Program-made: the position numbers and the translations under genes
The notes under the pieces: model-generated
The model's input: the letters and a program-made list of their open reading frames with translations, nothing else
What the model was told of the DNA's origin: nothing
Databases searched by the model: none
NCBI GenBank assembly: GCA_949286165.1
Contig: CASDZK010000062.1
Span: 1 to 64,000 of the forward strand
Length of the DNA: 64,000 nt
Source: an uncultured Alistipes sp.
GTDB lineage: Bacteria; Bacteroidota; Bacteroidia; Bacteroidales; Rikenellaceae
Direction: 5' to 3'
In this document: positions 16,661 to 25,462 of the stretch, one piece after another
How the letters are laid out: each line of letters starts with the position of its first letter
How positions within the stretch are numbered: the first letter of the stretch is position 1

Positions 16661-17314
16661 TTATTCTTCCGGCCCTATGATTCCGTCGTGTAACAGTTCC
16701 TGCCGTTGTTTTTCCAGCAGTTCCGCATCTGTAAGCGGGGGCGGACATCCTTCGGCGGTTTTGTGGGGCTGGCACTCGATCGAAGGGGAGTTGCGGAGAA
16801 CCTCTTTGACTCGCATGCGAATTTCGTCGTCCTGTTCCAAATCCGTACAAAACCAGGTAATGTATTCGAACGTGCTGTTGTCGAACCCTCCGAAATTTAC
16901 CCTTAATCCGTGTCGGCTGTGGGTTATGGTAATTACGTTGGCGCCGCTTTTCAGAGTTGCCGCTGTGGTTTTTCCGCGATAGCTCATTTCCAGACCCAGG
17001 GGACGGTAACTGTCTGGCCGGATCAGTTTTTCTTTCAACGCGAAATATTTTCGTTTCCTCCATGCGGCGGTTCGTTCGTCGAGTCGGGGAACTGAAGGGC
17101 TGGAACGGACGATATCCTTAACCCGGACGGTAATTTCCATGCCGGGAAGAATTTCCGACGAATATTGGTTGGTATGCTGACCGGTTTTACTGTTCAGTCC
17201 TCCTATGTGCAGTTGGAAGATGTTGTTCACACCGGAGAGGATAACGGTGGATACGCCTTCTTCCACGCCTGTGAAATAGGTTTTCCCGTTTACCGTAACC
17301 TCGAATCCTATCAT
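16661..17314 (-). CDS. Conserved-looking hypothetical protein made of two tandem copies of one domain
   Basis: 217 aa, soluble, no signal peptide. Residues 3-76 and 107-180 are copies of one domain. Each has a beta strand with GKT, then an ALKSG/EEGVSTVI-like strand, a GG[FL][DN] turn, and ends in the same helix: RVKDIVRSSPSV (64-75) and RVKEVLRNSPSI (168-179). The C-terminus is charged (TDAELLEKQRQELL). I do not recognise a family. It has its own well-formed promoter and lies divergent from the SPFH-GYF gene. Confidence 0.8.
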   Translation of the reverse strand: MIGFEVTVNGKTYFTGVEEGVSTVILSGVNNIFQLHIGGLNSKTGQHTNQYSSEILPGMEITVRVKDIVRSSPSVPRLDERTAAWRKRKYFALKEKLIRPDSYRPLGLEMSYRGKTTAATLKSGANVITITHSRHGLRVNFGGFDNSTFEYITWFCTDLEQDDEIRMRVKEVLRNSPSIECQPHKTAEGCPPPLTDAELLEKQRQELLHDGIIGPEE

Positions 17315-17341
17315 TAAGTGGAAGAATTATGATTAATAGGA

Positions 17342-17373
17342 CAAACATAGGTAATTTACTGAAAAGGTCCAAA
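17342..17373 (-). promoter_or_regulatory. Bacteroidota-type promoter for the duplicated-domain protein
   Basis: On the reverse strand TTTG (17373-17370), exactly 20 nt, then TATGTTTG (17349-17342), matching the -33 TTTG / -7 TAnnTTTG consensus. The predicted transcript starts about 20 nt before the ATG at 17314. Confidence 0.7.
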
Positions 17374-17544
17374 TGATTTCAGACGGTTCCGTTAAAAATG
17401 TTAAAGGCGTGTTAAGGGAATATCAAGGAGAAATTGTTGCCGTTTGTCGAATAGCGGATGGAAAAAATGTGGCTTCGAAAACTTTTGTATAAATGGTTCA
17501 TTCGTAATTTTTATTGTATTCTGTCTTTGTTCCCGGTTTTTTAT

Positions 17545-17552
17545 TACCTTTG
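17545..17552 (+). promoter_or_regulatory. Candidate promoter -7 element for the SPFH-GYF gene
   Basis: TACCTTTG matches TAnnTTTG, 29 nt before the ATG at 17581. A TTTG occurs at 17526-17529 but the 15-nt spacing is short. Confidence 0.55.
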
Positions 17553-17580
17553 AAGATAGAAAATTTAAAGTAAGGAATGA

Positions 17581-18930
17581 ATGGGATTGTTTAATTTCAA
17601 CAAGAAAAACGGCGGATTGATGGATGTAATCCGTTGTGATCAGAAAGAGTATCTGATGTGGAAGTGGAGTCCTAACGGGATGGAAAATACCACGGAAAAG
17701 GAAAATGCCATTCGTTACGGCAGCAGTCTGCGCGTAAAAGACGGGGAGGTGGCCGTGTTTTTCTATAATCAGAATAACGGAGACGAGCAGGATTTTATCG
17801 TCGGCCCGTACGACAAGACCATTGAAACGGCCAATTTCCCGGTTTTGGCCAATTTGGTCGGAAGCGCGTTCGGAGGGGCCTCCCCGTTTCAGGCGGAGAT
17901 TTATTTCATAAATCTGGCCAGTATCGTACAGATCAATTTTGGCGTGCCTTGGTTCGATGTTTTCGATCCCCGTTTTCTGGATTTTGCCGTTCCGTTCGCC
18001 GTGAGGGGAACGATTACGTTCAATATTACCGATTATAAAGCTTTTATCAAACTGCACCGGTTGATTACGTTCAATCTGGATGATTTCAAACGTCAGGTCA
18101 GTGCGGCCGTATCGAAATACGTGAAGGCTGCGATCATGAACGCTCCGTCTGAACATCAGATTCCGGTATTGCAAATCAATAAACGTATTTTGGAAATCAA
18201 TCAATGGGTGGAACAGGCTTTGAGAACGCGCTTCTCGAGTGATTTTGGCGTTAATCTGACGGCTTTGGATATTTCCGATATCGATGTCGATAAAAGCAGT
18301 CGGGGGTATGCCGAATTATATAAGATTACCGCTGCCCAACAGTCTCGTACGATTGAGGCGCAAACGGATGCCAATATTCAGAACCTGAGTGATTTGCAGC
18401 GTATCAATGCGAAAAATATGGAAGAAACCATGCGGATTCAGCGCGAAGAGATGCAGAAAGCGCAGCGTTTGCAAACGGAGACGAATTTTATGGGAGCGCA
18501 TGCTTTGGATCAGCAAACGGAAGTTTTGAAGACAGCTGCGCAAAATCTCGGGAGTATGGGAACGATGGGATCGGATGCCGGAGGCATGAATCCTGCGGGC
18601 ATGATGACCGGAATGCTTATGGGAGGCGCTATGGGAAGTCAAATGGCTGGCATGATGAATCAGATGGGAAATACCATGTCGCAAAGCATCAATACGCCGC
18701 CTCCGGTCCCTGTCGTTCAATATATGCTGGCCGTAAACGGCCAGCAGAGCGGCCCGTTCAATATGCAGCAGTTGCAGCAGTTGGTGCAGAACGGGCAATT
18801 GACGTCCGCAACTTATGTGTGGAAACAGGGAATGGCGAATTGGGAACCGGCTGGCCAAGTGGCCGAGTTGTCCGGTCTGTTCGTGCAAACGACACCTCCG
18901 CCTATTCCTCCCGTACCGTCTAATCAATAA
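17581..18930 (+). CDS. SPFH-domain protein with C-terminal GYF_2 domain (YdjI-like)
   Basis: 449 aa. N-terminal SPFH/band-7-type domain (about 20-260) of the YdjI class: begins DVIRCDQKEYLMWKW, contains YGSSLRVKDGEVAVFFY and VPWFDVFDPRFLDFAVPFAVRGT. No N-terminal membrane helix. A short coiled coil follows (about 265-315, many Gln/Glu/Met), then a Met/Gly-rich stretch (about 325-370), then a GYF_2 (DUF4339) domain (about 380-435; GPFNMQQLQQLVQNGQL, MANWEPAG), expected to bind proline-rich peptides. YdjI-class proteins form membrane-associated scaffolds in stress responses in Bacillus. First of three co-directional genes. Confidence 0.88.
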   Translation: MGLFNFNKKNGGLMDVIRCDQKEYLMWKWSPNGMENTTEKENAIRYGSSLRVKDGEVAVFFYNQNNGDEQDFIVGPYDKTIETANFPVLANLVGSAFGGASPFQAEIYFINLASIVQINFGVPWFDVFDPRFLDFAVPFAVRGTITFNITDYKAFIKLHRLITFNLDDFKRQVSAAVSKYVKAAIMNAPSEHQIPVLQINKRILEINQWVEQALRTRFSSDFGVNLTALDISDIDVDKSSRGYAELYKITAAQQSRTIEAQTDANIQNLSDLQRINAKNMEETMRIQREEMQKAQRLQTETNFMGAHALDQQTEVLKTAAQNLGSMGTMGSDAGGMNPAGMMTGMLMGGAMGSQMAGMMNQMGNTMSQSINTPPPVPVVQYMLAVNGQQSGPFNMQQLQQLVQNGQLTSATYVWKQGMANWEPAGQVAELSGLFVQTTPPPIPPVPSNQ

Positions 18931-18942
18931 ACAGAAATAATC

Positions 18943-19281
18943 ATGAGTAACGATTTCAGTTCTTTGGATAGATTGATGGAGTTGGGGCTTTCGATGGCCG
19001 TGGCTCAACAGATGATGAATACCATGAATCATGCGTTGAACACGATGCAGACGCCCGGTTGCGATCGTCCGGTCATGCGGGATGAAATAAAATATTATGC
19101 GGTTGTAGAAGGAAAACAGGCGGGACCGTTTTCGGAGGCGGAAATGGAAACGCTGGTAAAAAACGGCCGTTTGCAAAACGATACGTTGATTTGGAAATCC
19201 GGAATGAGCGGATGGAAATACGCCGGGGAAGTGTGTGAGATCAATAAATATTTTTTGCTTTACCCGTCCGATAAAAAATAA
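18943..19281 (+). CDS. Small GYF_2 (DUF4339) domain protein
   Basis: 112 aa. The N-terminal ~40 residues are amphipathic (LDRLMELGLSMAVAQQMMNTMNHALNTM). The rest (about 50-108) is a GYF_2 domain nearly collinear with the one at the end of the upstream protein: KQAGPFSEAEMETLVKNGRL and SGMSGWKYAGEV. Thirteen bp after the SPFH gene and likely co-transcribed; a partner or regulator of that protein is a reasonable inference. Confidence 0.85.
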   Translation: MSNDFSSLDRLMELGLSMAVAQQMMNTMNHALNTMQTPGCDRPVMRDEIKYYAVVEGKQAGPFSEAEMETLVKNGRLQNDTLIWKSGMSGWKYAGEVCEINKYFLLYPSDKK

Positions 19282-19286
19282 CGAAC

Positions 19287-19631
19287 ATGAAACTGAAACC
19301 GATAGGAATTATTTTGGCCGTGTGTATAACGGCTTTAGCCGCTTATATTTTTTATGTCTGCGGCAGACCGGATACTTCGGCAGCCGGTTTGATCGTCGGC
19401 AGCATATGTGTATTGATTGCGTCGTTTATGAGTTTGGGGATAACGGCGCCCCAAGCCCGCACATCCGTATTGAGTGCGGTCGTGTCGGCGGTGGCATTGG
19501 TGCTTTTCCTGGGTGTGAACATCGGATTTTCGTTGGCAGCCGCGTCTGTTTCTGTCTTCATAATCATAAACGGCATTATTTTATTGTTGTATGTTTTGGC
19601 CGTTTACGGCATTTGGAGGAGCAGGCAATGA
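19287..19631 (+). CDS. Small membrane protein with four predicted helices
   Basis: 114 aa, almost entirely hydrophobic. Helices at about 5-26, 33-53, 60-82 and 88-109. The C-terminus is basic (WRSRQ). No family recognised. Six bp after the GYF gene, so it belongs to the same unit and may be the membrane anchor. Confidence 0.75.
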   Translation: MKLKPIGIILAVCITALAAYIFYVCGRPDTSAAGLIVGSICVLIASFMSLGITAPQARTSVLSAVVSAVALVLFLGVNIGFSLAAASVSVFIIINGIILLLYVLAVYGIWRSRQ

Positions 19632-19663
19632 CCGGTTCGGCAGCAGAAAGATAAAAAGAGGGT

Positions 19664-19696
19664 AAACAGGGAGGGGAATTTTCCTCCCTGTTTTTT
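19664..19696. terminator. Terminator between convergent SPFH and zinc-ribbon units
   Basis: AAACAGGGAGG (19664-19674), loop GGAATTTT and CCTCCCTGTTT (19683-19693) form an 11-bp perfect stem followed by further T. It lies directly at the end of both converging units, so it probably works in both directions, better on the plus strand. Confidence 0.8.
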
Positions 19697-20195
19697 ATGA
19701 TCTGTCCATATTCCGAATGGCAGTTTCCCAATAGTTTCGGTTACAAATCCGTCCTATCTGTTTATGTTTGGAGTAAAAAGCCCGTATCCAATCGATGTCG
19801 TAATCGTGTCTTTTTATGCGTCGTATTATCATGAAGATTATACAGACAAAGGGGAAACTGAGCGCTAATATGGCTGTGATTATCGCGTAAATGACCGTTC
19901 CTATGGGGTGCGTTTCCCAGAAAAAGGTCAGCGAATGGTTTGTAAAAAAGAGATATAGATATAATGGGAGCAACATGCAGAAATATCCGCCGTATGCGAT
20001 GAATATGCCCATTTTGAATATTTCCGCCTGATTTTTGATTACGGCTTTTTCTTTTTTCCGTTGCAAAGGAGACCGCAGCGTGATGTTGAAGCCGCAAAAA
20101 GGACAGATCGCCTGTTCTCCTGAAATGTCTTTTTCTTCGAACGTATGGTTGCAGGACGGACAGTACGTCCCTATGATGTATTCTTTCTTTATCAT
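19695..20195 (-). CDS. Zinc-ribbon membrane protein, single-unit form
   Basis: 166 aa. N-terminal zinc ribbon with C12-x2-C15 and C31-x2-C34 (YCPSCNHTF, ICPFCGFNI). A basic linker follows, then two membrane helices (about 62-84 and 97-124) and a basic tail. This is one repeat of the ribbon-plus-hairpin unit seen three times in the upstream gene, which it overlaps by 4 bp (ATGA). Function unknown; the ribbon may bind zinc or a partner at the cytoplasmic face. Confidence 0.8.
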   Translation of the reverse strand: MIKKEYIIGTYCPSCNHTFEEKDISGEQAICPFCGFNITLRSPLQRKKEKAVIKNQAEIFKMGIFIAYGGYFCMLLPLYLYLFFTNHSLTFFWETHPIGTVIYAIITAILALSFPFVCIIFMIIRRIKRHDYDIDWIRAFYSKHKQIGRICNRNYWETAIRNMDRS

Positions 20196-21982
20196 TTTCT
20201 CAATCCTTTAACAAGTTCTGCTTTGAATTTGTAGAATTCGGGCAACATGATCGGCGCCCGGTTCCGAATCATCAGTTCCAGTTCGGTCAAGTCGTATACG
20301 CCTTTTCTATACATGCCGTATAATTGGATAAAGGCCATGTTCGACTGGATGCTCGATACGAGCGAAACACAAGCCATGAACCAGATAATGGCCCATACGG
20401 AACAGTAAAAATCGGGTATGCCTAAAACGGCCATTAAAATCAGACAGAAACCGGCGATTCCGCCCCAAACGTACAACATCTTTTTGGAAAGTTTTCGGCC
20501 GAATGACCTCATGGAAAACAATAAAAAATCTTTTACTTGTTGTTGTACCTGTGACCGGACCGCTTTGTCCACCCACTGTATTTCCGTGGAGCAATGCGGA
20601 CAAACGACCGAGTTGGCATTCAATTCCTGTGACGTATAAATGTGGTTGCATCCCGGACAACGGCTGGGGGGAACGATGTAAACGAACGGTTCGTCCTGAG
20701 TTTCCGCTGCAATCCCTTTCCGCTCGGAAGTCGAGTACGTTTCTTGTACGGTAGCTTTGGAAAGCAGGTAGTTTACCAGATTTTCCACGATACGCAGCAT
20801 ATCCTGTTGGCTGCTGCCTCGGTAAATTCCGCTGACTTGTTTGCGTATCAGTACATAATCTATCAGTTTGTTCAGATAAATGGCCATATCGCTTGCATCC
20901 GCATTATTTAAAACTTTCCATAGGATTAATAAACGAATGAGAAATTTGGGATAACCGGCTTGCATGTAAGCTATGGCTGCTTGAGTGTATTCGTCATCGT
21001 CATCGTCGTCGGATGAAGCTTTTGCTTCCAAAGCAGCTATTTCCGTTGACATGGAAACGATTGAATAGTTGTGTTTTTCAGCTAATTTCCGGAAAGCTTT
21101 GTATTCCGCTTTTCCTTTTAAAACGGTTGTGCTGTATATCCAAAATGAAAGGACCGCACCGAGAATGGTAAATAAAATAAGATACCAACGGATAGGATCG
21201 CCGAAAATAATATGATGGAATACCCATAAGAGAGGAAGCAGGGAGATGAGCATCAGGCCGATGTTCATTTTCGAAGGATAATTGATTCCTATCCGTTCGT
21301 TCAGTTCTTCTCGATCGTTCAGAATATCCAGTACGATTTTTCTGTCGTTACCGATCTGAACGAGTTTGGAATCGTCCGCTTCCTGTCCGCAATGGGGACA
21401 ATGCGGAGCATTTTCCGAATTTTCATGTATTTCGAACAACGCTTTGCAATTCGAACATCGATATGTTTTTTCGTGTGCGTCTTTTTCGGCTTTCGATGCT
21501 TCTCGTGCTGTTTCGACGTTTTTTTCCCAGCCTCTAAGTACGGCTATTTCGGAAGAAAGTGATACTAACGAATAATTGTGGGTAACGATGAGGTTTTTCA
21601 GCATTTTATAGTAATCCCGGCTTTCTTTCCAGCCGACATACATTCCTATGAACAGGAAGGCGCTGATCCCCATTAACAGGTACATATACCAGCGTACGGG
21701 TTCTCCACTGATAATATCGTACAAGGTGTATAGGAAAGGAGTGCAACATAAGGCGACCAGAATAAAATTCAGTTTCCCGGAAGGAACGCCGGCCCCTGCG
21801 TCTAACTCTTCCCGATTGTTTAAAATGTCGGTCAGCAGTTGCTTGTCGTCGTTGATTTCGATCGTTTCTTCCGTTCCTACTTCGTTGCCGCACCATCGAC
21901 ATACGGCCCCATGCTCTCCATAATCGGATGCCTCGAACAGTGCGTTGCAGCGCGGGCACCGGTAAATCAATTTCGTACTCAT
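20192..21982 (-). CDS. Triple zinc-ribbon multi-spanning membrane protein
   Basis: 596 aa built from repeats. Ribbons have cysteine pairs 9/12 + 28/31, 176/179 + 195/198 and 442/445 + 461/464. Each is followed by a pair of membrane helices (about 71-90 and 99-118; 240-260 and 266-285; 503-521 and 525-545). The first two units are clearly tandem copies: both carry ILNNREEL/ILNDREEL before the helices, a VRWY/IRWY turn between them, and HNYSLVSLSSEIA/HNYSIVSMSTEIA after. An acidic run of six Asp lies at about 325-330. The architecture recalls Bacillus YdjG (ribbon plus membrane helices), which works with SPFH protein YdjI; that parallel is inference. Confidence 0.82.
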   Translation of the reverse strand: MSTKLIYRCPRCNALFEASDYGEHGAVCRWCGNEVGTEETIEINDDKQLLTDILNNREELDAGAGVPSGKLNFILVALCCTPFLYTLYDIISGEPVRWYMYLLMGISAFLFIGMYVGWKESRDYYKMLKNLIVTHNYSLVSLSSEIAVLRGWEKNVETAREASKAEKDAHEKTYRCSNCKALFEIHENSENAPHCPHCGQEADDSKLVQIGNDRKIVLDILNDREELNERIGINYPSKMNIGLMLISLLPLLWVFHHIIFGDPIRWYLILFTILGAVLSFWIYSTTVLKGKAEYKAFRKLAEKHNYSIVSMSTEIAALEAKASSDDDDDDEYTQAAIAYMQAGYPKFLIRLLILWKVLNNADASDMAIYLNKLIDYVLIRKQVSGIYRGSSQQDMLRIVENLVNYLLSKATVQETYSTSERKGIAAETQDEPFVYIVPPSRCPGCNHIYTSQELNANSVVCPHCSTEIQWVDKAVRSQVQQQVKDFLLFSMRSFGRKLSKKMLYVWGGIAGFCLILMAVLGIPDFYCSVWAIIWFMACVSLVSSIQSNMAFIQLYGMYRKGVYDLTELELMIRNRAPIMLPEFYKFKAELVKGLRK

Positions 21983-22005
21983 GCAAAAAACGTTTTTTAC
22001 TGTTG

Positions 22006-22013
22006 CAAAATTA
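22006..22013 (-). promoter_or_regulatory. Candidate promoter -7 element for the zinc-ribbon operon
   Basis: The reverse strand reads TAATTTTG, matching TAnnTTTG, 24 nt upstream of the ATG at 21982. No good -33 element is visible. Confidence 0.5.
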
Positions 22014-22269
22014 GTGTTTTTACGTTTTTTTTACTCATAAAAAGATGTAAAGCAGGCGAGAAAAAAGAAAACAACTTTTCCGTTTTCTGTATTTCTTTGT
22101 TGCTCAATTCTGAAGAAGAGGGTGCGTTGAGGAAAATGAGGAAAACATATTCCGTAGCGCGAATGAAAATAATGATGTCTTCCGTATGTTTCGGTTCGTT
22201 CTTTTATCGTTGAAAACTCGACAATCGCCATTGTTTTGGAATCTATTACACCTCGAAGTCCGGACGGAT

Positions 22270-22731
22270 TTAAAAAGGAATGCCGTGAACATGCTTTATT
22301 TCATCCATGACGAATGTGCTGGTCAGTGCATCCAGACTTTCTATCTGTCCTAAAACATTCAGAATGAAAGTTTGGTAATATTTCATGTCGGGAGCCAGAA
22401 TTTTGAGCAGATAATCGTATTCTCCAGATATGTTGTAACATTCGGTAACTTCGGGAATTTCCCGAATGATCCGGGTAAATTCAACGGCGACTTCCCGGTT
22501 GATCCGCCTCAACTTTACGCTGCAAAATACGGTAAATCCCCGATTCAGCTTTTCCGCATCCAGTATCGCAATATATTTTTTTATGTAACCGCCTGTTTCC
22601 AGCCGTTTAAGCCGTTCGAAGACCGGGGTGGTGGATAAATTTACTTGTGCGGCGATTTCTTTAGTCGTTAATCGGGCATTATCCTGCAAAATTCGGAGAA
22701 TTTGCAAATCCGTTTTGTCTAAAATATCCAT
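22270..22731 (-). CDS. Lrp/AsnC-family transcriptional regulator
   Basis: 153 aa, normal length. N-terminal winged HTH (LDKTDLQILRILQDNARLTTKEIAAQVNLS), then a linker and the RAM ligand-binding domain (about 65-150; ECYNISGEYDYLLKI). Such regulators sense amino acids and act as octamers. It is divergent from the TolC-led export operon across a 267-bp AT-rich gap, so it may regulate that operon, although the family is often global. Confidence 0.92.
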   Translation of the reverse strand: MDILDKTDLQILRILQDNARLTTKEIAAQVNLSTTPVFERLKRLETGGYIKKYIAILDAEKLNRGFTVFCSVKLRRINREVAVEFTRIIREIPEVTECYNISGEYDYLLKILAPDMKYYQTFILNVLGQIESLDALTSTFVMDEIKHVHGIPF

Positions 22732-22998
22732 AGTTTGAAATTTCGTTGAGGAATCTTGATTTCAGTCGTTTATCCTTTTTTTAGATATAAATATAGTACT
22801 TTTTTATAAAAATAATATTGTCTTTAGAAGATTCAATGATTCGAAGATGTACGGAATAATCCGGCGGTAATGCATTGAAAGGAATGCTATTTATCCGTAT
22901 GCGATAAAAAATAGACGGGTTTTGCCTGAAAATTGCAGGAGACCAAGATGGACGGGATAAAAGTAAAACGATTCCGAAAGAATAAGAAAGATGCATAT

Positions 22999-24447
22999 AT
23001 GAGAAAAATCAGTTTCTTGTCGATTTTTTTGTGTTGCGGTTATGGGGCCGGATACGCTCAGACCTCCGATCCCGGAGTATTGACGTTCGAACAGGCGTTG
23101 GAGATGACGTATGCAAACAATCGGCAAATGGATGTCGCTAATTATCAATTGGAAATACGGGAAAAGCAAAAGAAGGCCGCGGCTTCCCTCCGATCGCCGA
23201 AATTCGATCTGGCAGCCAATTATATATACATGTCCAAAGATATTGATTTGGATATGAACGGATATAAGCCGACGGTAGGGGGATTGCTCGAACAGAGCCA
23301 ATTGCCCATCCCGCCCGATATCGCTGCGAAACTGATGGGGGCGGATTGGAGGTATTCCATTCAGAACCGCAGCTTTGCCGTGATCGGAGCTACGGTTACG
23401 ATTCCGGTTTTTATGGGAGGAAAAATTAACGTGGCCAATCGTGTGGCGGACCTGGAAGTGCAAACGGCGGTTCGGCAGGAAAGCGAGCAGCAGGCGGAAT
23501 TATTTTCTCAATTGGCCGAGCGCTATTTCGGATTGTCTTTGGCTTTGCAGGTGGTGCAGGTCAGAAAAGATGTATTGGCCGGAATGAAAATTCATTTGGC
23601 CGACGCGTTGAAGTTGGAACAGAACGGGGTTATACCGATGGTGGAACGGCTTTATGTTGAGATGAAGGTTTCCGAAGCCGAAAGCGAGTTGGAAAAAGCG
23701 CAGGCCGATGTCCGCACTATTCTTACTGCCTTGAACAATACGTTGGGACGGGAATCGGGAAATGTGAATCCCGTTTCCAGTATGTTCGTCATTGCCAATC
23801 CGGGCGACGTGGATTATTATAAGCGTTTGGCTCGGGAAAATAATGCGCAGTTGCGGCAGGTCGCTTTGAAAGAACGTATGGCGCGCGAGGCGGTCAAGGC
23901 GGAAAGATCCGCTTATATGCCGGAGGTGGTGGCTTTGGGCGGTATCGATATTTATAATTATCAACTGACTCATTTCGCGCCCCGTTGGATAGTAGGAGCG
24001 GGATTGAAATTCAATATTTTCGACGGTTTGAATCGGGAATTCCGGGTAGGGGCGGCTCGAAAACAGGTCAAACAGGTGGAAGCCTTTTCCGATAAGGCGG
24101 CTTCGGATATCGCGACGCTGGTGGAGAAAACGTATAACCGTATGGTTTCGTATGCCAGCCGGATTGCTTCTTACGAAGCGACTTTACGGTTCAACACGGA
24201 ATATCTGCGCATTAAAAGCGTGGCTTTCAAGGAGGGAACCGTACCTTCTTCCGATCTGGTGGATGCTTCGCTGGAACTGGCCCGTACGCGGATCGAACGT
24301 TTGCAAAACGTATATGAGTTCGACGTGGCTTTGGCCAAGCTGATGGAGGTTTGCGGCATGGTCCCCGATTTCAGCGGGTTTGCCGCTATGCCGGGGTATC
24401 GGCCCGTTTATTACGATGCCGGGGCGACGGTAGGGTACAATGAATAA
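22999..24447 (+). CDS. TolC-family outer-membrane efflux protein
   Basis: 482 aa. ATG 22999 is chosen because it opens into a signal peptide (MRKISFLSIFLCCGYGAGYA); the upstream in-frame ATG at 22933 would place 22 highly basic residues before it. OEP repeats are visible: LTFEQALEMTYANNRQMDVANYQL at the start of the first and the second from ~250. TolC proteins form the trimeric outer-membrane duct. First gene of TolC-HlyD-permease-permease. Confidence 0.9.
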   Translation: MRKISFLSIFLCCGYGAGYAQTSDPGVLTFEQALEMTYANNRQMDVANYQLEIREKQKKAAASLRSPKFDLAANYIYMSKDIDLDMNGYKPTVGGLLEQSQLPIPPDIAAKLMGADWRYSIQNRSFAVIGATVTIPVFMGGKINVANRVADLEVQTAVRQESEQQAELFSQLAERYFGLSLALQVVQVRKDVLAGMKIHLADALKLEQNGVIPMVERLYVEMKVSEAESELEKAQADVRTILTALNNTLGRESGNVNPVSSMFVIANPGDVDYYKRLARENNAQLRQVALKERMAREAVKAERSAYMPEVVALGGIDIYNYQLTHFAPRWIVGAGLKFNIFDGLNREFRVGAARKQVKQVEAFSDKAASDIATLVEKTYNRMVSYASRIASYEATLRFNTEYLRIKSVAFKEGTVPSSDLVDASLELARTRIERLQNVYEFDVALAKLMEVCGMVPDFSGFAAMPGYRPVYYDAGATVGYNE

Positions 24448-24462
24448 ATTAATAACTGCTTT

Positions 24463-25452
24463 ATGAAAAAGAGAAATGTATTTCTGGCGATCGTGTTGAT
24501 TTTCGTGGCCATATTGCTTCTGGCTTTCATTATATGGTATTTGTCGCGTCCGCAACCTTTGATGTTGCAGGGCGAGGCTGTTGCCCGGTCGTATAAAGTG
24601 TCGTCGAAATTGACGGGACGCGTCGATTCGCTGACGGTCGAGGTAGGCGATGTTTTGAAAAAGGGGGATTTCGTGTTCGCCATGTCCACGCCGGAAGTGG
24701 ATGCAAAGCTGGTGCAGGCCGAAGCCATGCTTTCCGCTGCCGACGCCCGGGACCGTATGGTCAATCGCGGTTTGCGTCCGCAGGAGATCGAGGCGGCGTT
24801 TAATCTGTGGCAAAAGGCGGAAGCCGGACTGAAGCTGGCGGAAGTTACTTACCGAAGAATTAAGAATCTGTACGACGAAGGAGTCGTGCCTTCCCAGAAT
24901 CTGGATGAGGCGCAGGCGAATCTGACGGCTATGCAAAATACGGCGTTAGCGGCTAAAGCTCAGTATATTATGGCGAAGGACGGTGCCCGGTACGAGGATA
25001 AACGGGCGGCGGCCGCTCTGGTCGAGCAAGCTGCCGGCGGAGTGGAAGAGGTAAAATCTTTTTTGAGCGACGCCTGGCAATATGCTCCGGTCAATGGCGA
25101 AGTGTCGTCCGTTATCGCCGAAGCGGGAGAATTGGTCGGGGCCGGATATCCGGTAGTGACTATGATCGATACGGACGATATTTGGCTGTCTTTCAATATC
25201 AAGGAGACGCTTTTGCCTAAAATTAGGAAGGATATGGTATTGAAAGTATATGTGCCTGCGCTTGACAGATCGTTGGACGTGAAAGTGACCTATATTTCGG
25301 TTCAGGCCGATTATGCTACTTGGAGCGCTACCCGTTCGTCGGGAGATTTCGACATTCGTACGTTCGAGGTGCGGATGTATCCGCTGACCCGGGAAGAGGG
25401 GTTGCGTCCCGGCATGACGGCTTTGTTGAATTGGAGCGAATTGCCTGAGTAA
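24463..25452 (+). CDS. HlyD-family periplasmic adaptor (membrane fusion protein)
   Basis: 329 aa. One N-terminal membrane anchor (about 6-28). Then a biotinyl-lipoyl half (SSKLTGRVDSLTVEVGDVLKKGD), a coiled-coil hairpin (about 75-190) and the second lipoyl half (YAPVNGEVSSVIAEAGELVGAG) with beta-barrel. Similar to YhiI/EmrA-type adaptors that link inner-membrane ABC-2 transporters to TolC. 15 bp after the TolC gene. Confidence 0.92.
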   Translation: MKKRNVFLAIVLIFVAILLLAFIIWYLSRPQPLMLQGEAVARSYKVSSKLTGRVDSLTVEVGDVLKKGDFVFAMSTPEVDAKLVQAEAMLSAADARDRMVNRGLRPQEIEAAFNLWQKAEAGLKLAEVTYRRIKNLYDEGVVPSQNLDEAQANLTAMQNTALAAKAQYIMAKDGARYEDKRAAAALVEQAAGGVEEVKSFLSDAWQYAPVNGEVSSVIAEAGELVGAGYPVVTMIDTDDIWLSFNIKETLLPKIRKDMVLKVYVPALDRSLDVKVTYISVQADYATWSATRSSGDFDIRTFEVRMYPLTREEGLRPGMTALLNWSELPE

Positions 25453-25462
25453 AGGGGTAATT

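Noticed and set aside
18541..18690. Met/Gly-rich repeat in the SPFH gene, considered as a DNA repeat or assembly artefact
   Set aside because: The frame stays open and continues into a proper GYF domain; such linkers are normal in this family.
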